From: Nonomuraea thailandensis | Lineage (GTDB): Bacteria > Actinomycetota > Actinomycetes > Streptosporangiales > Streptosporangiaceae | Length of the DNA: 64,000 bases | Assembly: GCF_024172165.1 (NCBI RefSeq) | Contig: NZ_JAMZEB010000002.1 | Span: 11,053,001 to 11,117,000 of the forward strand | Reading direction: 5' to 3' | Shown here: positions 16,064 through 25,132 of the stretch, in pieces | Position numbering within the stretch: the first letter of the stretch is position 1 | Layout: every line of letters starts with the position of its first letter | Position numbers and translations under genes: made by a program | Notes under the pieces: model-generated | Databases searched by the model: none | What the model was told of the DNA's origin: nothing | The model's input: the letters and a program-made list of their open reading frames with translations, nothing else

Positions 16064-18841
16064 ATGAAAGTGGAGATCGGGTTCCTCGGGCCCTGGCAGA
16101 TCAAGATCGACGGGCAGCCGGTCCGGCTGGCGGGCCGCCGCCGTGTCGCCGTGCTGACGCGCCTGGCGCTGGACGCCGGCCACCCTGTCAGCACGCGCCA
16201 GCTCGTCGCCGACGTCTGGGGGCAGACCTCGACGACCACGGCCGGCAAGCAGCTGCACATCGTGGTCTCGAAGCTGCGTGACGCGCTGCCTTCGGGGCTC
16301 ATCACCACCGTGCCCGGCGGCTACCTGCTAAACCTGCCCCGCGACCACGTGGACGCGCACAGCTTCACGCTGCTGGCCGGCCAGGCGCGGATGGCGCGCG
16401 ACCGGCGCGAGCCGGGCACGGCCGACGAGCTGTTCCGGCGGGCGCTGGCCCTGTGGCGGGGGCGGGCCCTGGCCGAGCTGACCGACCCGTGGGCGCAGAT
16501 CGAGTCCAAGCGCCTGGAGGAGGAACGCCTGGCCGTCTTCGAGGACCACATCGAGCTGCGCCTGGCCGCGGGCGACCACCACGCGGTGCTGACCGACCTC
16601 GCGCCGCACGTCCAGGCCCATCCCCTGCGGGAGGGGCCGCGCGCCCAGCTCATGCTGGCGCTCTACCGGGCGGCCCGGCCGTCCGACGCGCTCGCGGTCT
16701 ACCAGGAGGGGCGCGCCGCCATGGTGGAGGAGCTCGGTCTCGAGCCGGGCGTGCGGCTGCGCAGGCTGCAGCACGCCGTCCTCACCAGGGACCCCTCGCT
16801 GGAGCCGGTCGCACCGGCGCAGGCCGGCCCGATCGTGCCCGCCGAGCTGCCCGCCGACACCCGCTCGTTCACCGCCCGGCAGGTGGAGGTGGAATGGCTG
16901 CGGGAGGCGCTGCGGCACGAGGGCGTGGCCGTGGTCGACGGGTCCGGAGGCGTGGGCAAGTCGGCGCTGGCCGTGCACGTCGCGCACGCGATGGCCGGGC
17001 GGTTCCGCGACGGTGTCATCTACGTCAACCTGAACGGCGCCACCCCCGGGCTGCAGCCGCTGCCTGTCACCGACGCCCTGGGGCACCTGCTGCGGTCGCT
17101 GGGGCTGGACGGCTCCGCCGTGCCGGCCGGTCAGGAGGAGGCGATCGCGCGCTACCGGTCGCTCACCGCGGCGAGCGACCTGCTCGTCATCCTCGACAAC
17201 GCGCTCGACGCCGACCAGGTGCGCCCGCTCATCCCGGCGGGGGCGGGCTGCCGTACCGTCGTCACCAGCCGCTACGCGCTGAACACCCTCGGCCAGGCCC
17301 GCCACCTGCACCTGGCCGGGCTCGGCGACCGCGACGCCGTCACGCTGCTCGCCAGGATCGCCGGCCCCGACCGCGTCCAGCGGGAGCCGCAGGCCGCCGC
17401 GAAGATCACCGCGCTCTGCGACGGCTTCCCGCTGGCCATCCGGGTCGCCGGCGCCAGGCTGCGGGCCCGGCCCGACTGGCGCCTGTCCGACCTCGCCGAC
17501 CGCCTGGCCGACGCCGCCCGGCGCCTGGACACCCTGCAGTACGACGACCTGGCCGTACGGGCCAGCATCGCGGTCGGCCACCGGCACCTGCGCGAGGAGC
17601 CCAGCGGCCACGACGCCGCGCGCGCCCTCCCGCTCCTCGGCCTGCTCGACACGCCCACCCACACCCCGGCCGCCACCGCCGCCCTGGCAGGCTGGCCCGA
17701 GTCCCGGGCGGAGGCGGCGCTCGAACGGCTCCGCGTCGCCCGGCTCCTGGAGTCCGTGGGGCACGGCCGGTACCGCTTCCACGACCTCATCCGCCTGTAC
17801 GCCAGGGATCAGGCCGCCCACGAGCTGCCCGGGCGGGAACGCGCGGACACCCTCCGCCGGGGGCTCCACCACTACCTGGCCACGGCGAACACCGCCACGC
17901 AGCTCGTCCACCCGCAGGTCCAGGAGCCCTACTACGCCGCGGACCAGCCGGGCGTCGCGCTCGCCGGCGCGCGCGAGGCCAGGGAGTGGACCGGGGCCGA
18001 GCGCGACAACCTGCTCGCCGTGACCCACCAGGCAGCGGGGGCCGCCGACCCGGACACCGCCATCGGGCTGGCGCTGGGCCTGCACATGCCGTTCAACTAC
18101 CGCGGCTGGGTCACGCACCTGGCCGACGTTCATCTCCAGGCGATCGAGCTGGCCGCCCGGCACGGCGACTGGGCCGGGCAGGCGCAGGCGGAGAGCTACC
18201 TGGGCTGGGTCTACCGCGACCAGGGCCGTTACGAGCAGGCGATCGACCACCTGGAACGGGCGGTGGCGTGCTGGGACAAGGCCGGCCTGCCGCACCGCAG
18301 GATGGGATCGTTCAACAACCTCGGCGTCATCTACACCATGCTGGGGCGGCTCGATCTCGCCCACGCCAACCTGTCACGGGCACTGGACCTCGCGGAGGAG
18401 TTCGAGGAGCACTACGCGGTGGGCGCCGTGCTCAACAACCGCGCGCACCTGCTCTACCGGCAGGGCCGGTTCGAGGAGGCGATCGCGCAGGCGAGGGTGG
18501 CCGTCGCCAAGTGGAGCGGCACCCTGTACGGCGAGGGGGTGTCCCGCGAGACCCTGGCCCGCGCCTACCTGCACGCCGGACGGCTGGCCGAGGCGGCCGA
18601 CACCTACCAGGTGGCGCTGACGCTCCTGCGTGAGGCCGGATACCGCATCGGTTACGCCGTGACCGCCTGGTGGGCCGGCCAGACCCTGCACGCCCTGGGG
18701 CGGCCCGACGAGGCGCGCAGGGACTGGCACGACTGCTTCACGAGCCTGCTGGAGGCGCGCCTGCTGACCCGCGCGGAGGTGGACGAGCTGCGCAGGCAGC
18801 CCGTCCCCGAGATGCCGGGGCCGATCAGGCACATGCTGTAG
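16064..18841 (+). CDS. AfsR/SARP-family transcriptional regulator (BTAD-NB-ARC-TPR)
   Basis: The 925-aa protein has an OmpR-type winged-helix DNA-binding domain (about 1-95), a bacterial transcriptional activation domain (about 97-242), an NB-ARC-type STAND ATPase with P-loop DGSGGVGKSAL (about 290-300) and a C-terminal TPR region (about 700-900). AfsR-like proteins activate secondary-metabolism or differentiation genes, with the ATPase and TPR parts sensing signals. ATG 16064 gives the usual N-terminus MKVEIGFLGPW. No biosynthetic cluster adjoins it; the nearest candidate target is the divergent lyase gene. Confidence 0.9.
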   Translation: MKVEIGFLGPWQIKIDGQPVRLAGRRRVAVLTRLALDAGHPVSTRQLVADVWGQTSTTTAGKQLHIVVSKLRDALPSGLITTVPGGYLLNLPRDHVDAHSFTLLAGQARMARDRREPGTADELFRRALALWRGRALAELTDPWAQIESKRLEEERLAVFEDHIELRLAAGDHHAVLTDLAPHVQAHPLREGPRAQLMLALYRAARPSDALAVYQEGRAAMVEELGLEPGVRLRRLQHAVLTRDPSLEPVAPAQAGPIVPAELPADTRSFTARQVEVEWLREALRHEGVAVVDGSGGVGKSALAVHVAHAMAGRFRDGVIYVNLNGATPGLQPLPVTDALGHLLRSLGLDGSAVPAGQEEAIARYRSLTAASDLLVILDNALDADQVRPLIPAGAGCRTVVTSRYALNTLGQARHLHLAGLGDRDAVTLLARIAGPDRVQREPQAAAKITALCDGFPLAIRVAGARLRARPDWRLSDLADRLADAARRLDTLQYDDLAVRASIAVGHRHLREEPSGHDAARALPLLGLLDTPTHTPAATAALAGWPESRAEAALERLRVARLLESVGHGRYRFHDLIRLYARDQAAHELPGRERADTLRRGLHHYLATANTATQLVHPQVQEPYYAADQPGVALAGAREAREWTGAERDNLLAVTHQAAGAADPDTAIGLALGLHMPFNYRGWVTHLADVHLQAIELAARHGDWAGQAQAESYLGWVYRDQGRYEQAIDHLERAVACWDKAGLPHRRMGSFNNLGVIYTMLGRLDLAHANLSRALDLAEEFEEHYAVGAVLNNRAHLLYRQGRFEEAIAQARVAVAKWSGTLYGEGVSRETLARAYLHAGRLAEAADTYQVALTLLREAGYRIGYAVTAWWAGQTLHALGRPDEARRDWHDCFTSLLEARLLTRAEVDELRRQPVPEMPGPIRHML

Positions 18842-18867
18842 GACCTCGCGACGCGGGCGTCACCCTG

Positions 18868-19446
18868 TCATCCGGCCTGCCGGGCGGCCTGTTCCAGGCG
18901 CTCGCGGTAGTCGCTCCACCAGGCCCGGTCGTCGCTGGGCAGGATGTCGCTCTCCTGGCGGCCGACGGCGCCGTCGATCAGCTCGCGCACGATGTCGGCG
19001 TGGCCGGCGTGGCGGTGCGTCTCGGCGAGCACGTGGACGAGGACGCGGTGCAGGGAGGTGGGGTTGCGGTCGGCCGGCCACCAGGCGACGTGACCGGGCG
19101 CGTCCAGGGGCAGTTTCTCGATCGTGGCGTCCGCGTGGGCCCAGGCGCGGTGGTAGAGGGCGATGATCTGCTCGCGGGACTCGCCGGGCGTCGCCCACAT
19201 GTCCGCGTTGACCTCGGCGCCGTCCTCGAACCAGGGCAGCGACTCGCCGTGCGGGTGGCCGAAGGTGTCGCCGAAGTAGCCGAGCTCGACGCTGGCCAGG
19301 TGCTTGACCAGACCGAGGAGGTTGGTGCCCGTCGGGGTCAGGGGGCGCCGGACGTCGTACTCGGACAGGCCGTCGAGCTTCCACACGAGGGATTCACGCG
19401 CGGTCCTGAGGTAGTGATGGAGGTCCGATTTGTGCATGCCGGGCAT
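18868..19446 (-). CDS. DinB/DUF664-family protein
   Basis: The 192-aa protein has the four-helix DinB fold: LHHYLRTARESLVWKLDGLS, LGLVKHLASVELGYF and VLVHVLAETHRHAGHADI, where the spaced histidines are the expected metal ligands. Family members include thiol-dependent S-transferases and many proteins of unknown role. ATG 19446 or 19437 (three residues later) could be the start. It is divergent from the AraC-type regulator gene with about 40 bp between them. Confidence 0.8.
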   Translation of the reverse strand: MPGMHKSDLHHYLRTARESLVWKLDGLSEYDVRRPLTPTGTNLLGLVKHLASVELGYFGDTFGHPHGESLPWFEDGAEVNADMWATPGESREQIIALYHRAWAHADATIEKLPLDAPGHVAWWPADRNPTSLHRVLVHVLAETHRHAGHADIVRELIDGAVGRQESDILPSDDRAWWSDYRERLEQAARQAG

Positions 19447-19488
19447 TGTGTCAGCCGGCGCCGCGCGGGTGCCGTTAGCCTCGGCCGC

Positions 19489-20379
19489 ATGGTGTTCGAC
19501 TCCGCTCATCTGGACCTCCAGCCCTATGCCGGTTTCGACATGCACCGCTACGTGCGGCGGACGCACTGCAGCTGGGAGGACCTCGGCTGGCAGTCCTTGC
19601 TGGTGCAACGGTTCGAGCACGTCCCGGTGGTCGAGGACATGGAGCTGCCCGCCGTGCCGGACCTGCACCTGATCCTGCCCGTAGGGGGCAGCACCGTGCT
19701 GGAGACGCGGGCCGGTGGCCGGTGGAGGCGCCACGCCTGGGCGCCGGGGCGGCTGGAGCTGGCCGTCCCCGACCAGCCCGTCCGCCGCCGCTATCGCGCG
19801 GACGGCCCGCTGCGCAGCGTGCAGGTGCACCTGCCGCGCGGCGCCGTCGAGCGGGCCGCCGAGCGGCTGGGCGGCGGCGCGGTGGACTACGCGGGCCTGG
19901 CGGCGTCCGTGGCCGCGGGCGATCCGCTGATCGAGGAGGCCGTCCGCGCCGTCGGCGCCGCCGAGGAGCCCGGCGACCTGTACGCCGAGTCCGCGGCCGC
20001 CTTCCTGGCCGTGCACCTGCTCACCCGCCATTCCCGGCGGCCCGCCGGACGCGCGCCGGCGCGGGAGGACGCCCGCGTCCGCGCGGCGATCGCCCTCATG
20101 CGGGACCGGCTGCCAGAGCCGCTCACCCTGGCCGACCTCGCCGACGAGGTGTACCTCAGCGTCTACCACCTGGTGCGGGTGTTCAGCCGGGCGACGGGGG
20201 AGACGCCGCACCGGTTCCTGACCCGGCTGCGCATCGAGAGGGCGCGGCACCTGCTGCGGGACACCGACCTCACGGTCGCCCAGATCGCGCCGCTCTGCGG
20301 CTTCGGCAGCCCCGGCGCCCTGTCGACGGCCTTCCTGCGGCACACCGGCAGCCGTCCCTCGGCCTACCGCAATTCCTGA
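19489..20379 (+). CDS. AraC-family transcriptional regulator
   Basis: The 296-aa protein has an N-terminal sensor region and a C-terminal pair of helix-turn-helix motifs (about 205-295): LTLADLADEVYLSVYHLVRV, then LTVAQIAPLCGFGSPGALS, ending RPSAYR as in the family. The ligand is unknown. It is divergent from the DinB gene and followed 59 bp later by the epoxide hydrolase gene, either of which could be its target. Confidence 0.87.
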   Translation: MVFDSAHLDLQPYAGFDMHRYVRRTHCSWEDLGWQSLLVQRFEHVPVVEDMELPAVPDLHLILPVGGSTVLETRAGGRWRRHAWAPGRLELAVPDQPVRRRYRADGPLRSVQVHLPRGAVERAAERLGGGAVDYAGLAASVAAGDPLIEEAVRAVGAAEEPGDLYAESAAAFLAVHLLTRHSRRPAGRAPAREDARVRAAIALMRDRLPEPLTLADLADEVYLSVYHLVRVFSRATGETPHRFLTRLRIERARHLLRDTDLTVAQIAPLCGFGSPGALSTAFLRHTGSRPSAYRNS

Positions 20380-20438
20380 CCGTTTCCCGGCAATCCCGCG
20401 CATGGATTCGAGAACGGCCCGTTCCTAGGGTTTCTCCC

Positions 20439-21611
20439 ATGTCCGGAAATCTGGTGACTGAGATTGAGCCGTACCCCATCCACGTTCCCGACCACGACCT
20501 GGCGGACCTGCGGAACCGGCTGGACCGCGCCCGGCTGCCCGAGCGGGAGACGGTGCCCGACGCCACGCAGGGGATCGAGCTGGACCGGCTCGAAACGCTG
20601 CTGGACTCCTGGCGGCAGCACGACTGGCGGGTCACGGAGGCCCGGTGGAACACGATCCCGCACTACCGCGCGAGCCTCGACGGCCTGCGGATCGCGTTCT
20701 GGCACGTACGCTCGCCCGAGCCGGCGGCGCTGCCCCTGGTGCTGACCCACGGCTGGCCCGGCTCCGTCCTCGAGTTCGAGAACGTGCTCGGCCCGCTCAC
20801 CGACCCGGTCGCCCACGGCGGCCCCGCGAGCGACGCCTTCCACGTGGTCGTGCCGGCCCTGCCGGGGTTCGGGTTCAGCGAGCGCCCGCGCGAGCGCGGC
20901 TGGAACCCCGGCCGTACGGCGCGGGCCTGGGCCGAGCTGATGACCGCGCTCGGCTACGAGCGGTTCGGCGCGCACGGCGGCGACTGGGGCGCCTACGTCA
21001 GCACCGAGCTCGCCCGCCAGGCGCCCGAGCGCGTCACCGGCCTGCACCTGACGATGCCGCCCGCCTCCCCCCTGCCCGGGGACCGGCTCGACCCCGGCCC
21101 GGCGGAGCAGCGCATGCTGGAGCGGCGCGACCTCCACCTCATGGACGGGTACGGCTTCGGCCTGATCATGAACACCCGCCCGCAGACGCTCGGCTACTCC
21201 CTGCTCGACTCGCCCGCCGGGCTGGCGGCCTGGCTGGGCGAGAAGTTCACCGCCTACTCCGACACCCGCCCCGAGGCCGGCGGCGGGGTGAGCGTGCGGC
21301 AGCAGGTGGACGGCATCTCCCTGTACTGGCTGACCGGAACCGGCGCCTCCAGCGCCCGCTGGTACTGGGAGGCCATCCGGTGGGTGCCGCGCAGCGCGGA
21401 GGAGGAGAACGCGCAACCGGTGAAGGTGCCCACCTTCTGCTCGCTGTTCCCCGCCGAGCCGTGGCCGACCGCTCGGCGCTGGGCCGAGCGCCGCTACCAC
21501 GACCTCCGCTCCTGGCACGAGCTGGACCGCGGCGGCCACTTCCCCGGCCTGGAACAGCCGGACCTGCTGGTCTCCGAGATCAGGGCCGCGTTCCGGCACG
21601 CACGGCGCTGA
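20439..21611 (+). CDS. epoxide hydrolase (EHN-type alpha/beta hydrolase)
   Basis: A 390-aa protein with the N-terminal epoxide-hydrolase domain (IEPYPIHVPDHDLADLRNRL) and an alpha/beta-hydrolase core with oxyanion motif HGWPGS, nucleophile Asp182 in HGGDWG and terminal catalytic His in DRGGHFPGLE. It opens epoxides to diols. The last 32 bp overlap tail-to-tail with the lipid kinase gene on the other strand. Confidence 0.9.
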   Translation: MSGNLVTEIEPYPIHVPDHDLADLRNRLDRARLPERETVPDATQGIELDRLETLLDSWRQHDWRVTEARWNTIPHYRASLDGLRIAFWHVRSPEPAALPLVLTHGWPGSVLEFENVLGPLTDPVAHGGPASDAFHVVVPALPGFGFSERPRERGWNPGRTARAWAELMTALGYERFGAHGGDWGAYVSTELARQAPERVTGLHLTMPPASPLPGDRLDPGPAEQRMLERRDLHLMDGYGFGLIMNTRPQTLGYSLLDSPAGLAAWLGEKFTAYSDTRPEAGGGVSVRQQVDGISLYWLTGTGASSARWYWEAIRWVPRSAEEENAQPVKVPTFCSLFPAEPWPTARRWAERRYHDLRSWHELDRGGHFPGLEQPDLLVSEIRAAFRHARR

Positions 21612-22479
21612 GCCGCCACGCGCCCGCCTCGACCGTCCACGTGCGCCCGGTCACGGGCCCGGTGAGCTCGCCGTCGGCGTTCACGGGCACCGGCGGGCCG
21701 GAGATCCCGATCCGGGCGCCGCGCACGGTGACCACGTCCTGCCTGCCGGTGTGCCGTCCGAGCCGCAGCAGCACCCCGTACAGCAACCGGCGCAGCGGGC
21801 TCGTCGCGAACGAGACGACCACGTCGGCGAGCCCGTCGGACGGCCGCGCGTCGGGAGCGATGGGCGTGCCGCCGCCGATGGACCGGCCGTTGCCGATCCC
21901 GACCATCAGCACCCTGCGCCGCCCGTCGGCGACGACCCGGCCGTCCACCTCCACCCTGAGCGGCAGCCCCTTCATCCGCGCTCCCGCGATCACGCTCCCC
22001 ACCGCGTACGCGAACCGGCGCAGCACCGGCTTGAGCGGCTTGGCCGCCCGCGCGGCCTCGACCCCGACCCCCAGGTGCACGGCGTTGACCACGATGCCGC
22101 CGCCGTCGTCCCGCAGCAGGTCCAGCGCGCGGGGCTCGCCCAGGGCAGCGACCCGGGCCGCCTCGACCGGGTCCATCGGCACGCCCAGGGTGCGCGCCAG
22201 GTCGTTGCCGGTGCCCAGCGGGACCAGCCCGACGGTGCGCCGCCCCAGCTCGCCCCGCTCGGCCAGGGCCTCGACGACGCAGTGCAGCGTGCCGTCCCCG
22301 CCCAGGACGACGGGGTCCCGCTCGGGGTGGCCGGCCAGCGCCTCCGGCAGCTCGGCCGGATCCCCGATGCGGGCCTCCACCGTGTCGGCGTGCTCGCCCA
22401 GCTCCGCCAGGACCCGGGACACGACCTCGTCGCCGGCGCTGCCCGCCGACGAGTTGACGATCGCGACCAACCGGCGCAT
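21580..22479 (-). CDS. diacylglycerol/lipid kinase family protein (YegS/DgkB type)
   Basis: A 299-aa protein with the nucleotide-binding GGDGTLH, PLGTGNDLAR and VGIGNGRSIGGG motifs of the DAGK catalytic family, which phosphorylates diacylglycerol or related lipids at the membrane. ATG 22479 has AGGGAGG just upstream. The 3' end overlaps the epoxide hydrolase gene by 32 bp. Confidence 0.9.
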   Translation of the reverse strand: MRRLVAIVNSSAGSAGDEVVSRVLAELGEHADTVEARIGDPAELPEALAGHPERDPVVLGGDGTLHCVVEALAERGELGRRTVGLVPLGTGNDLARTLGVPMDPVEAARVAALGEPRALDLLRDDGGGIVVNAVHLGVGVEAARAAKPLKPVLRRFAYAVGSVIAGARMKGLPLRVEVDGRVVADGRRRVLMVGIGNGRSIGGGTPIAPDARPSDGLADVVVSFATSPLRRLLYGVLLRLGRHTGRQDVVTVRGARIGISGPPVPVNADGELTGPVTGRTWTVEAGAWRLSAVRAGTRP

Positions 22480-22554
22480 CCCGACCTCCCTTGTCCTCCT
22501 GGTGCACGTGTCTACCCGCGAACGCGCCCGGATCACCGGCCGCGGGACTCCAGC

Positions 22555-23127
22555 TCAGCGGACGGCGCCGTCCCACTGCCAGCGGTCCCTGCGGCCGAGC
22601 CCCGGCAGCCCGGCGCGGCCGGTGCACCACAGCAGGATCTCGGCCGCGTCCTCGCCGTCCGGAGCCTCAGGGAACAGACGCCGCACGGCGGGAGCGCACA
22701 GGTGCTCCGGCGGACGCCAGTCGAGCTCCATCGCGCGGGTGATGTCCAGGCCGTGGACCAGCAGCTCGACCATCCCCATGGCGGCGAAGCCGGGGCCGTC
22801 GGAGTGCCCCCACGGGTGCCAGGCGCGCACGTCGTCACCGGCCTCGCGCACGGCGGAGGCCAGCAGGCGGGCCGCGATCCCGATCCCCTCCAGGCAGTGA
22901 CCGATGGGCGCCTGCGGGTCGAGCGAGGCGAAGAGCGTGACGTACCGGTCGGCCGGCCGGGCGATGAGCAGCCCGGCGTAGCCGACGACGCCGAGCGCGA
23001 CATGGTCGAGCGTGGCCCGGCAGGTCCACTCCAGCCCCGCCGCGCGGCGCGTCCAGTCCCGTTCGGCGGCCTTCTCCAGGGCCGCGACCGTCTCGTCCGC
23101 CGCCTCCACGACGAGGTCGGCGTTCAT
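22555..23127 (-). CDS. maleylpyruvate-isomerase/DinB-fold protein
   Basis: The 190-aa protein belongs to the mycothiol-dependent maleylpyruvate isomerase/DinB superfamily, with histidines in TLDHVALGV and VELLVHGLDITRAM at metal-ligand positions. It starts within the stop of the imine reductase gene (ATGA at 23127), so both come from one message. Its substrate is unknown; coupling to a reductase suggests a joint detoxification or catabolic step. Confidence 0.75.
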   Translation of the reverse strand: MNADLVVEAADETVAALEKAAERDWTRRAAGLEWTCRATLDHVALGVVGYAGLLIARPADRYVTLFASLDPQAPIGHCLEGIGIAARLLASAVREAGDDVRAWHPWGHSDGPGFAAMGMVELLVHGLDITRAMELDWRPPEHLCAPAVRRLFPEAPDGEDAAEILLWCTGRAGLPGLGRRDRWQWDGAVR

Positions 23128-23990
23128 GGCCGGAAGTGGTCGATGACGCGGGCGTAGCTGTCGAGCGCGTGGCCTCGGCCGATCGCCTCGGTGAGGAGGG
23201 CCTCGGTGTACTCGGCCAGGGTCGCGTCGACGCCCCGGATGCGGCTCTCGTGGATGAGGTGCCGCACGGGCGGCACCTGCGTCTCCAGCGTGGCGTCCTC
23301 GGCGGCGAAGGCGCCGTCGTCGATCTGCTGCGCGTACGCCGTCAGGAACGTCGCCACGCCCCTGAGCCAGCCGGTGGCCATCGGCAGGAAGTCGGTGGCC
23401 GGGATCTTCTCCGTGCCCAGCAGCGCCGCGCCGTGCATGAACCCGTTGAACGTGGACCACATGATCCCCAGCAGCGCGACGTCGTACAGCGAGGGCAGGC
23501 CGACGTCGGAGCTGATGAGCGTGGTGCCGCCGCCCAGCACCCGCAAGGCCGGCTCGTGCGCCTCGTACAGGGCGGGCGGGCCTCCGTACAGGATGACCGT
23601 CTCGGGCGCGCCGATGCCCGGAGGCGTCATCATGATCGCCCCGTCCAGGTACTCGGCGCCGCGTTCCGCCGCCCACTCCGCCATCGCCCGGGCCTCGTCG
23701 GACGCGCCCGACGTGAGGTTGACCAGGACGCGGCCCGCCAGCGCCGGCTCCGCCGGGGCGAGCAGCCCGCGTACGGCGTCGTAGTCGCGCACGCACACGA
23801 TCACCAGGGGAGCGGCGGCGACGGCGGCCTCGACCGTCGGGGCCTGGCTCGCGCCGGCCTCGACCAGGGCCTGCGCCTTGCCCGGGGTGCGGTTCCAGAC
23901 GGTCGTGGGGTGGCCGGCGTTCATGAGGGCGGTGGCCAGCGCCCGGCCCATCAATCCCAGGCCGATGACCGTGACCGGTGTTCCTGCCAT
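23124..23990 (-). CDS. imine-reductase-like NAD(P)-binding oxidoreductase
   Basis: The 288-aa protein begins with the Rossmann loop VIGLGLMGRALA and a WNRTPGKA NADPH-type segment, as in beta-hydroxyacid dehydrogenases. The helical C-terminal half (DVGLPSLYDVALLGIMWSTF) and the DFLPMATGWL segment resemble imine reductases more than hydroxyisobutyrate dehydrogenases. Such enzymes reduce C=N bonds using NADPH. ATG 23990 starts the conserved fold; the frame is open to 24032. It is divergent from a GlxA-type regulator gene. Confidence 0.8.
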   Translation of the reverse strand: MAGTPVTVIGLGLMGRALATALMNAGHPTTVWNRTPGKAQALVEAGASQAPTVEAAVAAAPLVIVCVRDYDAVRGLLAPAEPALAGRVLVNLTSGASDEARAMAEWAAERGAEYLDGAIMMTPPGIGAPETVILYGGPPALYEAHEPALRVLGGGTTLISSDVGLPSLYDVALLGIMWSTFNGFMHGAALLGTEKIPATDFLPMATGWLRGVATFLTAYAQQIDDGAFAAEDATLETQVPPVRHLIHESRIRGVDATLAEYTEALLTEAIGRGHALDSYARVIDHFRP

Positions 23991-24060
23991 GTCTGTCGCT
24001 TTCTGTCCGTTTCGGTGGTGACGATCCACCACGATGGCAGCGGGAGCGGCCGGCCGACAC

Positions 24061-24095
24061 TGGCAGGAGTGCCGACATTCACCAAATTACTGCCA
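24061..24095. promoter_or_regulatory. candidate operator between the IRED operon and the GlxA-like regulator
   Basis: TGGCAG (24061-24066) and CTGCCA (24090-24095) form an inverted repeat with 23 bp between arms in the 118-bp divergent intergenic region, and the right arm ends 13 bp before the regulator start. It is the best visible operator candidate. Confidence 0.35.
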
Positions 24096-24108
24096 TAGGG
24101 TGGCCTCC

Positions 24109-25107
24109 ATGGGTGCGGGCTCCGTGGCGCTGGTCGTGATCGACGACGCCATCGCGATGTGGGACATGTACGAGCTGGGCATCGCCACGGCGGTCTTCGG
24201 CGTGGCCCACACGGACCTCGCCGACCCGTGGTACGACCTGCGGCTCGTCGGGCCGCGGCCCGGGGCGTCCGCGCCGGGGCCGGGGTTCACGCTGAACGCG
24301 CCGTACGGGCTGGACGAGCTGGAGAAGGTCGACACGGTGATCGTCCCGGTCGTGCCGGAGTCGTACATGAACGGCGGCCGTGAGCTGCCCGGGGAGCTGC
24401 TCACCGCGCTCCGCCGCGCCGCCGCCCGCGGGGCGCGCCTGGTCTCCCTCTGCAACGGCGTGTTCGCCCTCGCCGCCGCCGGCCTGCTCGACGGCCGCCC
24501 CGCCACCGCGCACTGGGAGCACACCCGCGAGCTGGCCGAGCGCTACCCGCGGGTCCAGGTGGACGAGTCGGTCCTGTACGTGGACGACGGCGACGTGCTC
24601 ACCAGCGCAGGGCTCAGCGGCGGGCTCGACCTGTGCCTGCACATCGTCCGCCGCGACCTCGGCGCCCGGGTGGCCAACCAGCTCGCCCGCCGCCTCGTCG
24701 TGCCCGCCCACCGGCCGGGCGGCCAGGCCCAGTACGTGGAACGCGCCGTCGACGTGACCGACGACGGCATCGCCCCCGTCCTGCACTGGGCCCTGGAGAA
24801 CCTCGACCGGCCGCTCACCGTCGAGGGCCTGGCCGCCCGCGCCGGGATGAGCGTGCGCAGCTTCCACCGCAACCTCCGGGCGGCGACCGGCACCAGCCCG
24901 ATGAAGTGGCTGCTCCACCAGCGCCTGGCCCGCGCGCAGCTCCTCCTGGAGACCACCGAGCTGCCCATCGACCAGATCAGCGAGCGCAGCGGGCTCGGCA
25001 GCGCCAACAACCTGCGCCACCACTTCTCCGCGCACCTCGGCGTGGCCCCCACCGAGTACCGGCGAGCCTTCCCCTGCTCAGGGCCCGTCCCCTCGCTCCA
25101 GCGGTGA
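24109..25107 (+). CDS. GlxA-family regulator (DJ-1/PfpI domain + AraC-type HTH)
   Basis: The 332-aa protein joins an N-terminal class I glutamine amidotransferase-like domain (about 5-190, with the nucleophile-elbow region SLCNGVFALAAAG) to a C-terminal AraC-type DNA-binding domain (about 225-315, LTVEGLAARAGMSVRSFHR and PIDQISERSGLGSANNLRHHF). ATG 24109 begins the conserved fold; the longer frame to 24034 is unlikely. Divergent placement suggests it controls the reductase/isomerase-like pair. Confidence 0.88.
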   Translation: MGAGSVALVVIDDAIAMWDMYELGIATAVFGVAHTDLADPWYDLRLVGPRPGASAPGPGFTLNAPYGLDELEKVDTVIVPVVPESYMNGGRELPGELLTALRRAAARGARLVSLCNGVFALAAAGLLDGRPATAHWEHTRELAERYPRVQVDESVLYVDDGDVLTSAGLSGGLDLCLHIVRRDLGARVANQLARRLVVPAHRPGGQAQYVERAVDVTDDGIAPVLHWALENLDRPLTVEGLAARAGMSVRSFHRNLRAATGTSPMKWLLHQRLARAQLLLETTELPIDQISERSGLGSANNLRHHFSAHLGVAPTEYRRAFPCSGPVPSLQR

Positions 25108-25132
25108 CCCACGTCCAGAACCCGGCCGCACG

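Noticed and set aside
16064..18841. antibiotic biosynthetic cluster around the AfsR/SARP regulators
   Set aside because: No PKS, NRPS, terpene or multi-gene RiPP machinery flanks either regulator; neighbours are single enzymes and secreted hydrolases.
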